A stretch of 9,233 nt of DNA, taken from positions 1 through 9,233 of the forward strand of contig JACENB010000006.1 in the NCBI GenBank assembly GCA_013867245.1. The letters run 5' to 3'. This document shows positions 1-5,729 of the stretch, in pieces. Position numbers and translations under genes: made by a program. The notes under the pieces were generated by a model. The model was not told the origin of the DNA, did not search any database, and worked only from the letters and a program-made list of their open reading frames with translations. Source of the stretch: Nitrosopumilaceae archaeon. Its GTDB lineage: Archaea > Thermoproteota > Nitrososphaeria > Nitrososphaerales > Nitrosopumilaceae. Position 1 is the stretch's first letter. Each line of letters opens with the position of its first letter.

Positions 1-55
1 TTCTGGTTCAGGAGTTGGTTCTTCTGTAACAGGTTCAGGAGCTAAATCAAGTTCT
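1..55. repeat. Direct repeat copy 1 (55 bases)
   Basis: This stretch is identical over all 55 bases to 115-169, giving a 114-base (38-codon) period that keeps the DUF3892-like frame. The copy begins at the window edge, so its true left limit is unknown. Third codon positions are identical too, which suggests a recent duplication rather than selection on the peptide alone. Confidence 0.95.
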
Positions 56-483
56 TGTGGAAGTTCCTCTGCAGATTCTTTTGGTAATGAACCTCTAGGA
101 CTTGGTGGAGCTGGTTCTGGTTCAGGAGTTGGTTCTTCTGTAACAGGTTCAGGAGCTAAATCAAGTTCTAATAATTCAAGATTTGAAACTGTAGGTATAT
201 CTCCCAGAGAATCTAATTCCACTTTGTTTCCATCAATTCGTAAAAAGGGTTCACCTCCAATTGAAAAAGTCTGAATTCTATGTCCTTTTTTCCATGAGTT
301 TTTTCCACTGTAAATTGTAATGTAAGAAATTCCGTTTTTGATATCAGACGAAATAGTTAGACGATCAATAGGGGTTCCTTTAGTAATTCCTTTTTCAGTA
401 TCTTGATGTCTAATAGCAACAGAAATCAAATGTTCGGTATCATAACTGACTTCAGAAATCAAATAGTCAGCCCATTTATCCAT
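1..483 (-). CDS. DUF3892-like protein, N-terminal part (runs off left edge)
   Basis: The reading frame opens with ATG at 483 and stays open for 161 codons to base 1, so the C-terminus is missing. Residues 4 to about 97 (WADYLISEVSYDTEHLISV near the start, EPFLRIDGNKV and DSLGDIP near the end) fit the DUF3892 pattern of a short beta-rich domain ending in an FLRxDG-like strand; this is recognition from memory and the function of that family is unknown. From about residue 98 the protein becomes a low-complexity tail rich in Pro, Glu, Thr and Ala, with the segment ELDLAPEPVTEEPTPEPE present twice, 38 residues apart. No signal peptide or membrane segment is visible. The gene diverges from the pair starting at 594. 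A TATA-like box lies about 30 bases upstream of the ATG. The acidic tail suggests a flexible linker, possibly to a further domain beyond the window. Confidence 0.75.
   Translation of the reverse strand, partial: MDKWADYLISEVSYDTEHLISVAIRHQDTEKGITKGTPIDRLTISSDIKNGISYITIYSGKNSWKKGHRIQTFSIGGEPFLRIDGNKVELDSLGDIPTVSNLELLELDLAPEPVTEEPTPEPEPAPPSPRGSLPKESAEELPQELDLAPEPVTEEPTPEPE
115..169. repeat. Direct repeat copy 2 (55 bases)
   Basis: Second copy of the 55-base in-frame repeat inside the Pro/Glu-rich tail of the DUF3892-like gene. The 59 bases between the copies encode a different Pro/Ser/Glu-rich spacer, and identity stops abruptly after base 169. Confidence 0.95.
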
Positions 484-508
484 TACAAAAAATAGTGATT
501 ATTTTCTA

Positions 509-517
509 GTAAATAAG
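509..517 (-). promoter_or_regulatory. TATA-like box for the DUF3892-like gene
   Basis: On the minus strand this reads CTTATTTAC, centred about 30 bases upstream of the ATG at 483. Archaeal transcription normally starts about 25 bases after the TATA box, so the mRNA would have a leader of only a few bases. It is inferred from spacing alone. Confidence 0.4.
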
Positions 518-562
518 CCAGTCTAAATCTAAAGATTCCGGGATTACGCTTGAAAAATAAGA

Positions 563-570
563 TTATAATT
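563..570 (+). promoter_or_regulatory. TATA-like box for the 594-1657 gene pair
   Basis: The AT stretch TTATAATT lies about 28 bases before the ATG at 594, the spacing expected for a near-leaderless archaeal transcript. Between the box and the ATG there is a perfect inverted repeat GGTTTT-TAC-AAAACC (571-585). It covers the expected initiation region and could be an operator or chance. Confidence 0.4.
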
Positions 571-593
571 GGTTTTTACAAAACCAAGTTCAA

Positions 594-977
594 ATGGAAA
601 TTTCTGTAGAACCATGGAAAAAACTAGTAATTCACGAAGTAATTGAGTACAAATTTGAAGATTGGGTAAAGCAAATAGCATTTAGTACTAGATCTTCTGG
701 AGGAGCAATTCCTACTATGCAATGGACAAATGGCATTGTTTTCTCACCAGCAAATTTTCCCACTACAAATGCCACAGTTGAAGAACAACTGAAAGGAATT
801 TTGCATTGGTCATCAGTATCATTTGCGCTAAAAGAAAAATTTGAAAAGCAAATAGTCAAAGAAAATGCCACAATAAATCTAGTAGATGTAAGTGTAAATG
901 AAATTTTCAAAGAATTAGCAATTAGTTTGAAATCACAATCAAAATTTACAAATTCTGAATCTGGCAATGGCCAATGA
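594..977 (+). CDS. Hypothetical protein, first gene of a coupled pair
   Basis: I do not recognise this 127-residue protein. It has no signal peptide, membrane helix or Cys/His metal cluster. Residues 1-30 look like mixed strand and helix (with VIHEVIEYKFEDWVKQIAF), about 30-65 are Gly/Pro/Thr-containing and probably looped or beta, and about 66-120 look helical with Lys/Glu-rich stretches. The ATG at 594 is chosen because it lies at the right distance from a TATA-like box and no earlier in-frame start fits. Its stop codon overlaps the next gene's start (ATGA at 974-977), so the two are almost certainly translated together and may act together. The small-then-larger coupled layout recalls toxin-antitoxin or two-subunit modules, but no catalytic motif supports that. 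Confidence 0.75.
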   Translation: MEISVEPWKKLVIHEVIEYKFEDWVKQIAFSTRSSGGAIPTMQWTNGIVFSPANFPTTNATVEEQLKGILHWSSVSFALKEKFEKQIVKENATINLVDVSVNEIFKELAISLKSQSKFTNSESGNGQ

Positions 978-1657
978 ATATTGAGAAAATCATTGATGAT
1001 TGTGAAATTTATCTAAAGCAGATAAAGCAATACGATCCTGATCCTTACTACGTTAATCATTTTTTCTCTAAATTCATCGATTCTGTCAATACAGCATTAG
1101 AAGGAATTTTTGATGAAGCTAACAGAGATTTTGGATTATTCATAACAGAAAAAGTATCATATGAAAAATTTCTTGAAAGAGCAAAAGAAAAAAATGATGA
1201 AAAGGCAATTAAATTTTCAGAATGGTACATAGATAAAATCAATCAAGAACACAAAAGCAGATTTCCAAAAGTAATTAAAAAAATATGCGAATTAAAAAAT
1301 AAACAGAACACTTTACCTGAAATAAAAATTATGATAAGAGCTCAAGATAGATATGAAAATGATATTAATCAACAAATTATAGTTGGTTTAAGCAATGAAA
1401 GATTGCGCTCAAAAGATGAGTTGCAAATTGAGATCAAAAGACAACTACCAGTATTTTTAGAAGTGATTAACCACAAAAGAACAGAAAATAATGAGCCTAG
1501 TGTGAATGAAAATCAGATTACTGCATCAGCATTTATTGATATTAAAGATGTTTATGAAATTGAAGTTGCCTATGCTACAGAAGTGTACATTCCGGTATTG
1601 ATTAGACTAGTTGAAGAGTCAAGGAAAAAAATTAAAGAATTAACATCTTGGAATTAA
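974..1657 (+). CDS. Hypothetical alpha-helical protein, second gene of the pair
   Basis: This 227-residue protein starts on the ATG that overlaps the upstream stop by four bases, which fixes the start. I cannot assign a family. It is rich in Lys, Glu and Ile and probably mostly helical. Residues 18-50 carry an aromatic- and Asp-rich stretch (YDPDPYYVNHFFSKFIDSVN, then EGIFDEANRDFGLFI) that looks like the core of a conserved domain. The middle (about 60-115) is strongly charged, and the C-terminal part (about 165-227) mixes helix and short strands. I looked for an HEPN-type Rx4-6H motif and found none. There is no signal peptide or membrane helix. The gene ends one base before the stop of the opposing gene, and a T-rich terminator candidate lies just past its end. 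It looks slightly more A+T-rich than the phoU region, by eye only. Confidence 0.75.
   Translation: MNIEKIIDDCEIYLKQIKQYDPDPYYVNHFFSKFIDSVNTALEGIFDEANRDFGLFITEKVSYEKFLERAKEKNDEKAIKFSEWYIDKINQEHKSRFPKVIKKICELKNKQNTLPEIKIMIRAQDRYENDINQQIIVGLSNERLRSKDELQIEIKRQLPVFLEVINHKRTENNEPSVNENQITASAFIDIKDVYEIEVAYATEVYIPVLIRLVEESRKKIKELTSWN
1625..1631 (-). terminator. Oligo-T terminator candidate for the 1659-2324 gene
   Basis: A run of seven A on the plus strand gives T7 on the minus-strand transcript, about 28 bases beyond the minus gene's stop and inside the 3' end of the convergent gene. Archaeal RNA polymerase can terminate at T-runs without a hairpin. Poly-A also arises from Lys codons here, so this is tentative. 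Confidence 0.35.
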
Positions 1658-1658
1658 T

Positions 1659-2324
1659 CTAATCTGAAAAACCAAATATTTGATGCTCTTTTTTTATTTT
1701 AATTATTGGAAAATATGAAAAGCCATGATCAATAGTATCAGAGAATTCTGGATTTTTACCATGATTACCCTGATACTTTAAGAAATTTTTTGTTGGTTCA
1801 GAATCCAATTCAACGTAATTGAAATTGTAATAAACTTCATCCATTTCTATGGAAGTAATGTAACCAAGTACCCAAGATTTTTTTCTAGGCAAAGCAAATA
1901 ACGTTAAATTTTGTTCATCTGGAAATTCGGGATCATATGTAAGTCTGGCCAAGCTACCAAGATCCTTAACTTGTATTGGATGAAACTGATCAGGAATATT
2001 TTCTTCGGTTTCAGGTAGTGGGGAAATTTCTGACTCCATATGTATGACAGGTGCATAATGAGAAATATCTTTTGTAGATTCTACAATATCACAGATTTCT
2101 TTTCCACCCGTTACTTGATATGAAATGTACCGTCCAGATTTTTGTAGAGGTGCATAGAAGATGAGCAAGGTATTAGCAAGAACCAAACTACTTGAAACAA
2201 CTCGCTCTCCGTTAAATTCCTGGGAATAGATTCGTTGAGGATATTCTCTAAATGCACAGGCATATCTTGCTAAATCATCAAAACTAGATAATTCCACAAA
2301 GCACTCATTCTGAGTAACAGACAT
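1659..2324 (-). CDS. Hypothetical protein (221 aa)
   Basis: I do not recognise this protein. It has no signal peptide and no clear membrane helix. Residues 1-90 contain predicted strands with a hydrophobic stretch around SSSLVLANTLLIFYAPL. About 95-112 is an acidic, Pro/Glu-rich linker (PLPETEENIPDQ). The C-terminal half is aromatic and beta-rich (WVLGYITSIEMDEVYYNF), so a two-domain soluble layout is likely. No catalytic motif stands out. The ATG at 2324 is supported by an A+T box about 26 bases upstream, which would give a leaderless mRNA. It follows the 19-residue-repeat gene with a 40-base gap and faces the 974-1657 gene tail to tail with one base between the stop codons. It is probably lineage-specific. 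Confidence 0.75.
   Translation of the reverse strand: MSVTQNECFVELSSFDDLARYACAFREYPQRIYSQEFNGERVVSSSLVLANTLLIFYAPLQKSGRYISYQVTGGKEICDIVESTKDISHYAPVIHMESEISPLPETEENIPDQFHPIQVKDLGSLARLTYDPEFPDEQNLTLFALPRKKSWVLGYITSIEMDEVYYNFNYVELDSEPTKNFLKYQGNHGKNPEFSDTIDHGFSYFPIIKIKKEHQIFGFSD
1689..1700 (+). terminator. T-rich terminator candidate for the 594-1657 pair
   Basis: T7, one A, then T4 lie 32 to 43 bases past the plus-strand stop, within the last codons of the opposing gene. No stable hairpin precedes the run, which is normal for archaeal intrinsic termination. Confidence 0.45.
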
Positions 2325-2345
2325 AAAAAATTTAGAATAAAGGAT

Positions 2346-2354
2346 GTTTTTATT
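2346..2354 (-). promoter_or_regulatory. TATA-like box for the 1659-2324 gene
   Basis: The minus strand reads AATAAAAAC, centred 26 bases before the ATG at 2324. That spacing predicts a leaderless transcript separate from the upstream repeat-protein gene. Confidence 0.35.
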
Positions 2355-2364
2355 CTTTCAAAAT

Positions 2365-2778
2365 TTATTTGGATTTTGGCCACATTGAGCCCCATGTTTC
2401 AGTGAATTTTTTCATCATTTCACCATATGCATTCATCTGTTCTAATCCAGATGCGCTTAGACTCTTTTGCCAGTTTTCAACAAATTGTTTGAAAGTTGAC
2501 ATGTTACTATCATTGAGAGCTTTTTGCCAGTTCTCACTAAATTCTTTAAAAGAATTCATTCCAGCATCAGTCATTGCTTTTTGCCAGTTTTCTCCAAATA
2601 ATTTCAGGGTTTCATTACTTGATTCAATGCTTGCTTTTTCCCAAACTTCATTGAATTTAGATTGCATCTCATTACTAGCAGTTTGAATCTGCTCAAAAAG
2701 AGATTTCCAATTTTCAAGTGATTTGGTATATTCTTGCCACAATGAATCCCATTCATTATTTTTTTCTTGGTCAGACAT
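2365..2778 (-). CDS. PhaE/phasin-like protein with 19-residue tandem repeats
   Basis: The 137-residue product is acidic, helical and unusually rich in Trp, Phe, Asn and Lys. Four consecutive 19-residue units cover residues 44-119. Trp falls at 46, 65, 84 and 103, Phe at 42, 61, 80 and 99 (Tyr at 118), and Lys at 48, 67, 86, 105 and 124; three units carry ENWQK. The N-terminus (WDSLWQEYTKSLENW) resembles the start of PhaE-type PHA synthase subunits and phasins, which coat or regulate polyhydroxyalkanoate granules. That link is by general resemblance only, and the protein is much shorter than typical PhaE. The next gene upstream is a thioesterase, so a role in acyl-CoA or PHA metabolism is conceivable. 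The ATG at 2778 has a TATA-like box about 28 bases before it. It could equally be an unrelated amphipathic coiled-coil protein. Confidence 0.8.
   Translation of the reverse strand: MSDQEKNNEWDSLWQEYTKSLENWKSLFEQIQTASNEMQSKFNEVWEKASIESSNETLKLFGENWQKAMTDAGMNSFKEFSENWQKALNDSNMSTFKQFVENWQKSLSASGLEQMNAYGEMMKKFTETWGSMWPKSK
2422..2649 (-). repeat. Coding tandem repeat, 57-base period, four units
   Basis: The plus strand shows TTTTGCCAGTT(T/C)TC at 2465, 2522 and 2579, exactly 57 bases apart, with a more diverged fourth unit at higher coordinates. The period equals 19 codons, so the array keeps the frame of the repeat protein. Units have diverged elsewhere, so the expansion is not very recent. Confidence 0.9.
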
Positions 2779-2802
2779 TAACTAAGGATAGTGTTCGTTG
2801 TT

Positions 2803-2810
2803 CTTAAAGT
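2803..2810 (-). promoter_or_regulatory. TATA-like box for the 19-residue-repeat gene
   Basis: The minus strand reads ACTTTAAG, centred about 28 bases before the ATG at 2778. Three copies of GAACA (minus strand; plus-strand TGTTC at 2792, 2799 and 2810) lie beside the box, a possible factor site. Confidence 0.4.
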
Positions 2811-2830
2811 GTTCTCTAAAAACCATAAAA

Positions 2831-3316
2831 TTATTTTTTTCGATTTTCCAATCTTTTTTGCATTCTAATTTTTCCTTCTTCAAATTTGGCTCTATCTTCG
2901 TCTGTTTTTAAAGAAAGTTTTGGAACATGCATAGGTTTGCCATTTTTATCTAATGCAACAAATGTTACAAAAGCAGTTCCAGTAGTAGTTCGAATTCCAG
3001 TAACAATATCTTCAGCTTCTGCTTTGACTTCTATCTCCATAGAAGAATTATGAACATAGTTAATGCGAGCATTTAAGGAAAGAACATTTCCAACAAAAAC
3101 TGGTTTTAGGAAATTAACACTATCCATAGAAACAGTAACGGCATTTGATTGTGAATGTCGCTGAGCAACGATTCCTGCAACCATGTCAATATGTTTTAAA
3201 ATTTCACCACCAAACACATTTCCAGCTGGATTTGCATCAGATGGAAACATCCTAACAATAACTTCAGCATGTGATTCAGCAGGACTCTTTTCTTGAATAT
3301 TTGATTCAGATGACAT
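2831..3316 (-). CDS. Acyl-CoA thioesterase, hotdog fold (YciA/ACOT type)
   Basis: This 161-residue protein should hydrolyse acyl-CoA to a free acid and CoA in the cytoplasm. The N-terminal signature is plain: PSDANPAGNVFGGEILKHID at residues 25-44, which includes the FGG turn and Asp44 on the central hotdog helix, the usual catalytic acid of this subfamily. It is followed by MDSVNFLKPVFVGNVL, the strand and loop that line the CoA site. The length fits a single-domain YciA-like enzyme, which works as an oligomer. The last 30 residues are Lys/Glu-rich and probably form a helix. The ATG at 3316 has an A+T box about 29 bases upstream. Substrate chain length cannot be read from sequence. It sits between the ubiD operon and the PhaE/phasin-like gene; a 54-base gap separates it from ubiD. 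Confidence 0.92.
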   Translation of the reverse strand: MSSESNIQEKSPAESHAEVIVRMFPSDANPAGNVFGGEILKHIDMVAGIVAQRHSQSNAVTVSMDSVNFLKPVFVGNVLSLNARINYVHNSSMEIEVKAEAEDIVTGIRTTTGTAFVTFVALDKNGKPMHVPKLSLKTDEDRAKFEEGKIRMQKRLENRKK

Positions 3317-3340
3317 TTTATCTAAAAAGATTCGAACATA

Positions 3341-3350
3341 TCCAAATTTA
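3341..3350 (-). promoter_or_regulatory. TATA-like box for the thioesterase gene
   Basis: The minus strand reads TAAATTTGGA, centred about 29 bases before the ATG at 3316. The whole gap is A+T-rich, so the exact box is uncertain. Confidence 0.3.
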
Positions 3351-3370
3351 ATTTAATCAGTTGATTTTGA

Positions 3371-4702
3371 TTATTTGAAATATTTTTCGAGTTTAATTTT
3401 GTTAATTTTTGGGATTTTTGCCAATTCAAATCCCTCAGGGCGTTTTGAAAGGGATCTAGTTGCATCAATGCCCATTTTTGCAGTCTGTAACTTCTTTTGA
3501 TTACTTGATGGGTCAAGGCTAGATCCTCGAACATTTTTTAAAATTACAAGATCTTTGTCTGCCTGGAATCTTGTAGCCATGGCATACTCTACTGCTTCAG
3601 CATCATTTGGATCAATGTCCTCATCAACTACTGTTACTTGTTTTAGTGAACGATGAGATTCGAATGTTTTTTTGATTACTTTTTTTGCGTCAGAATCATG
3701 TTTCTTTTTTATTTGCACTACTGCATGTAACCAATTACATCCACCATTTGTCATGGATACTTGTTGTGTTTGCTTGAATGCTTTTTTCAAATCGCCATTT
3801 AGTTTTGATTCAATTGGCATGCCCATCAATAGTCTATGTTCTGAATATCCAGATAGAACATCATGGAAAATAGGATTATTTCTAAAATACATTTTTTCTA
3901 GTTCAAAAACAGGTTGAGATCTTTCATGATCATATGTTTGAAGCATCTCAACCATCCATTCGGGATGTGTTTTATCCTGAAGAACTCTTCCCTCCATAAC
4001 AATTTCTGCTCCCGATGGGACGTTTAGTCCTGTGAATGGAAGTTTGGCTAGAGTTAATTTTCCACCCAACAAAGAGTTTGCAATACTAATCTCATCTTTT
4101 CCCCATTCTGCCTGATATGCGCCTGCAATAGAAATTGCAGGATGAACACCAACAGTAATTGCAATCTTAAGATCCTCACCATGTTCTTTGGCATCAACAA
4201 AACATCTATGCAAATGACGTCCCTCAACCATCCGTATTGAAAAATGAGTTTTGTCAATTGGCATCATTCGATGAAAAGATGAATTTTGTTTTCCAGTTTC
4301 AGGATTCTTGACATATACTATGGAAGACGTGATAAATGGACCAGATTCTTTTTCAAAATGGGTAACAATAGGCATGGAAAGGAGGTTTTTTGAGCTATTT
4401 TCTTGAAATTTCCCTGATGAGACAATTTTTGGGGCTTTTGCCTTTTTGATTGCAGAGATGACCTTTTCATGAATATTTTCTTCAGTACCTCCAACTGCGA
4501 GAGCGAATCTTTTTCGAGTTCCAACCAGATTTGCAACTAAATGAAAATTACTTTCTTTGATATTCTCAAACAATACAGCATGTGAACCGTCAACTTTGGC
4601 AGTGATTCCGGCAATTTCATATTTTGTTGAAACTTTGGTTTTTACAGTTTTGAGTTCTTTGTTTTTCTTAATTTTTGAGATATAGTTTCTTAAATCACTC
4701 AT
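3371..4702 (-). CDS. ubiD: UbiD-family prenylated-FMN decarboxylase
   Basis: This 443-residue protein is a UbiD-family decarboxylase. Family features in order: MSDLRNYISKIKKNKEL at the N-terminus; AVLFENI and GTRKRFALAVG near residues 42-71; SGPFITSSIV near 120; RMVEGRHLHR at about 157-166; TVGVHPAISIA near 183-193; and GAEIVMEG at about 231-238 with active-site-region glutamates. These enzymes use prenylated FMN made by UbiX. In archaea one UbiD group decarboxylates trans-anhydromevalonate phosphate in the modified mevalonate pathway, and others act in quinone synthesis; here the archaeal isoprenoid role is the better guess but unproven. The usual EGPFGE-like loop after the EG motif is replaced by a HPEWMVEM segment. 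I place the start at ATG 4702 rather than TTG 4708 because a Shine-Dalgarno site spans 4708-4716. The gene overlaps the preceding one by 8 bases (ATGAGTGA), indicating coupling. Confidence 0.92.
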   Translation of the reverse strand: MSDLRNYISKIKKNKELKTVKTKVSTKYEIAGITAKVDGSHAVLFENIKESNFHLVANLVGTRKRFALAVGGTEENIHEKVISAIKKAKAPKIVSSGKFQENSSKNLLSMPIVTHFEKESGPFITSSIVYVKNPETGKQNSSFHRMMPIDKTHFSIRMVEGRHLHRCFVDAKEHGEDLKIAITVGVHPAISIAGAYQAEWGKDEISIANSLLGGKLTLAKLPFTGLNVPSGAEIVMEGRVLQDKTHPEWMVEMLQTYDHERSQPVFELEKMYFRNNPIFHDVLSGYSEHRLLMGMPIESKLNGDLKKAFKQTQQVSMTNGGCNWLHAVVQIKKKHDSDAKKVIKKTFESHRSLKQVTVVDEDIDPNDAEAVEYAMATRFQADKDLVILKNVRGSSLDPSSNQKKLQTAKMGIDATRSLSKRPEGFELAKIPKINKIKLEKYFK

Positions 4703-5036
4703 TCTCAATCATCTCCATTATCTCAGACATTAAGTCTTTTGCAGTGTTTGGTTCCAATTCCTTTTGGATAAAGGTAGAAACTAATGCAATACCTCTCATT
4801 CTGGTACTAATCCGTTCGGCTACAAGTTTGAGAAAGAGTGATTCGGTTCTAGAAGGAATAATTGTTGTTGTGATTGGAGTTGGTCCAGTTGCCATCGACG
4901 CCACCATGGAACCAATTTTGTTAGATCCTTCAGATACGGAAATAAAATAACCATTATCAAATTTTTGAATAGATAAAGAAAAGTTTCGGCCCTCCAAATT
5001 TACCAATTTTTGGAAAAATCCATTTGGAGAGTTCAA
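4695..5036 (-). CDS. Proteasome assembly chaperone 4-like protein (tentative)
   Basis: This small protein (113 residues from the TTG) has no obvious archaeal name. Residues 29-90 align almost gap-free, as I recall it, with eukaryotic PAC4 (PSMG4): a hydrophobic strand with YFISVSEG, a helix KIGSMVASM, a strand PITTTII followed by a Ser/Arg/Thr turn, a helix LFLKLVAERIS, a strand GIALVSTFI and a final helix from about 96. PAC4 pairs with PAC3 to help build the proteasome alpha ring; an archaeal counterpart would act on the 20S core. The similarity is by eye and could be shared fold only. The gene starts 17 bases after the zinc-protein stop and overlaps ubiD by 8 bases. The only standard start before the conserved region is TTG 5036 (or later TTGs at residues 11 and 14), with no Shine-Dalgarno site, so the exact N-terminus is unsure. 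Confidence 0.75.
   Translation of the reverse strand: MNSPNGFFQKLVNLEGRNFSLSIQKFDNGYFISVSEGSNKIGSMVASMATGPTPITTTIIPSRTESLFLKLVAERISTRMRGIALVSTFIQKELEPNTAKDLMSEIMEMIENE
4708..4716 (-). promoter_or_regulatory. Shine-Dalgarno site that fixes the ubiD start
   Basis: The minus strand reads GGAGATGAT, matching 8 of 9 bases of the archaeal consensus GGAGGTGAT. It ends 5 bases before the ATG at 4702 but would overlap the alternative TTG at 4708, so the ATG is the better start. Confidence 0.75.
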
Positions 5037-5053
5037 TAAGCTATGAACAAGTC

Positions 5054-5491
5054 TTATGCTTTTATTGCTATTGATTCACTATCTTGGGAAGCATCTAATG
5101 TAGGATTCTTCTTGCAATTTTTCTCGTGTTTGTCTGGATAGACAAATAATTTCTCACAATATTTGCATGGAGTTTTTTCCTTAGACTTTGTTGTTTTGGA
5201 TTTTGCAGTTTTTGCTTTAGATTTTGCTTTTACTGCAATTTCTTCAACTTCTGGTTCAACTGCAACAGATTTTGCTTCAATAGAATCAGCCTCAACTCTT
5301 GCACGTAGTTTTGCTTTGTATTTCAAATTACGTGGTTTAGTTCTTAATCTATAGCCACAGCATGGACACCATAGTCCTTCCCATTTGATGAATATTTCAC
5401 AAATTTGACATCGACGTTGTCCAGAAGCATATCTTCCGGTTCCAACAGGCTTTTGAGCCTTATATCTAACACAAATTCCTTTACAAGTCAT
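5054..5491 (-). CDS. Zinc-ribbon protein with H1-like basic linker and C-terminal zinc finger
   Basis: The 145-residue protein has three parts. Residues 1-55 carry Cys at 3, 7, 28, 31, 42, 44 and 45, including CQIC and CPCCGYRLR, a ribbon of the type common in ammonia-oxidising archaea (MTCKGICVRYKA start). Residues 56-107 form a Lys/Ala/Ser/Thr-rich linker (KAKSKAKTAKSKTTKSKEK) that looks like a histone H1 or HU-type tail and should bind nucleic acid non-specifically. Residues 109-126 form a second finger with Cys109, Cys112, His122 and Cys126 (CCHC order). A DNA- or RNA-binding chromatin or transcription-related role is inferred; no enzyme motif is present. It is the first gene of the apparent operon with the PAC4-like gene and ubiD, and has one of the best TATA boxes in the window. 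Confidence 0.88.
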   Translation of the reverse strand: MTCKGICVRYKAQKPVGTGRYASGQRRCQICEIFIKWEGLWCPCCGYRLRTKPRNLKYKAKLRARVEADSIEAKSVAVEPEVEEIAVKAKSKAKTAKSKTTKSKEKTPCKYCEKLFVYPDKHEKNCKKNPTLDASQDSESIAIKA

Positions 5492-5518
5492 CTTGGTAGT
5501 ATTGTATAGAATTCATAA

Positions 5519-5526
5519 GTATATAA
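5519..5526 (-). promoter_or_regulatory. TATA box of the zinc protein - PAC4-like - ubiD operon
   Basis: The minus strand reads TTATATAC, centred about 31 bases before the ATG at 5491, with CCACCC just upstream. It is close to the archaeal consensus, and a leader of only a few bases is predicted. Confidence 0.65.
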
Positions 5527-5721
5527 GGGTGGATCGATGAAAAATATAAAAAAAGCCGTCAAAAGTTGTAAAAATTCTAAGTTATTTTACGATCAGTACA
5601 ATTAGTTTCAACGAAAAACAAAAAATCTTCAATAAATATGTATAGCTTGTTTGAAATTCGTTTTTTTGAAAAAATGATACGTGTCAATATAGTTGTTTGA
5701 CAAAAAATTTCAGTTTTTCCT

Positions 5722-5729
5722 AAAAAAAA
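5722..5729 (-). terminator. T8 terminator candidate after the RuvX-like gene
   Basis: Eight A on the plus strand give T8 in the minus-strand transcript, about 70 bases past the stop at 5801. A shorter T5 occurs right after the stop. This is the longest T-run in the region on that strand. Confidence 0.4.

Noticed and set aside
632..967. Open frame on the strand opposite the 594-977 gene, and similar antisense frames elsewhere (for example 2369-2686, 3672-3917, 8361-8606)
   Set aside because: They lie wholly inside better-supported genes on the other strand and lack promoter signals or recognisable domains.
974..1657. HEPN ribonuclease toxin
   Set aside because: The helical profile suggested it, but no Rx4-6H motif is present in the protein.
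2422..2649. Regular 57-base repeats considered as a CRISPR array
   Set aside because: The repeats are diverged, contiguous and in frame within a coding gene, with no unique spacers.
5638..5700. 20-codon frame on the plus strand in the intergenic gap
   Set aside because: No Shine-Dalgarno site or well-placed TATA box, and a frame this short is expected by chance in A+T-rich DNA.
5697..5702. TTGACA, resembling a bacterial -35 box
   Set aside because: The gene content is archaeal with TATA-type promoters, and no matching -10 box leads to a gene. It was kept only as an arm of an inverted repeat.
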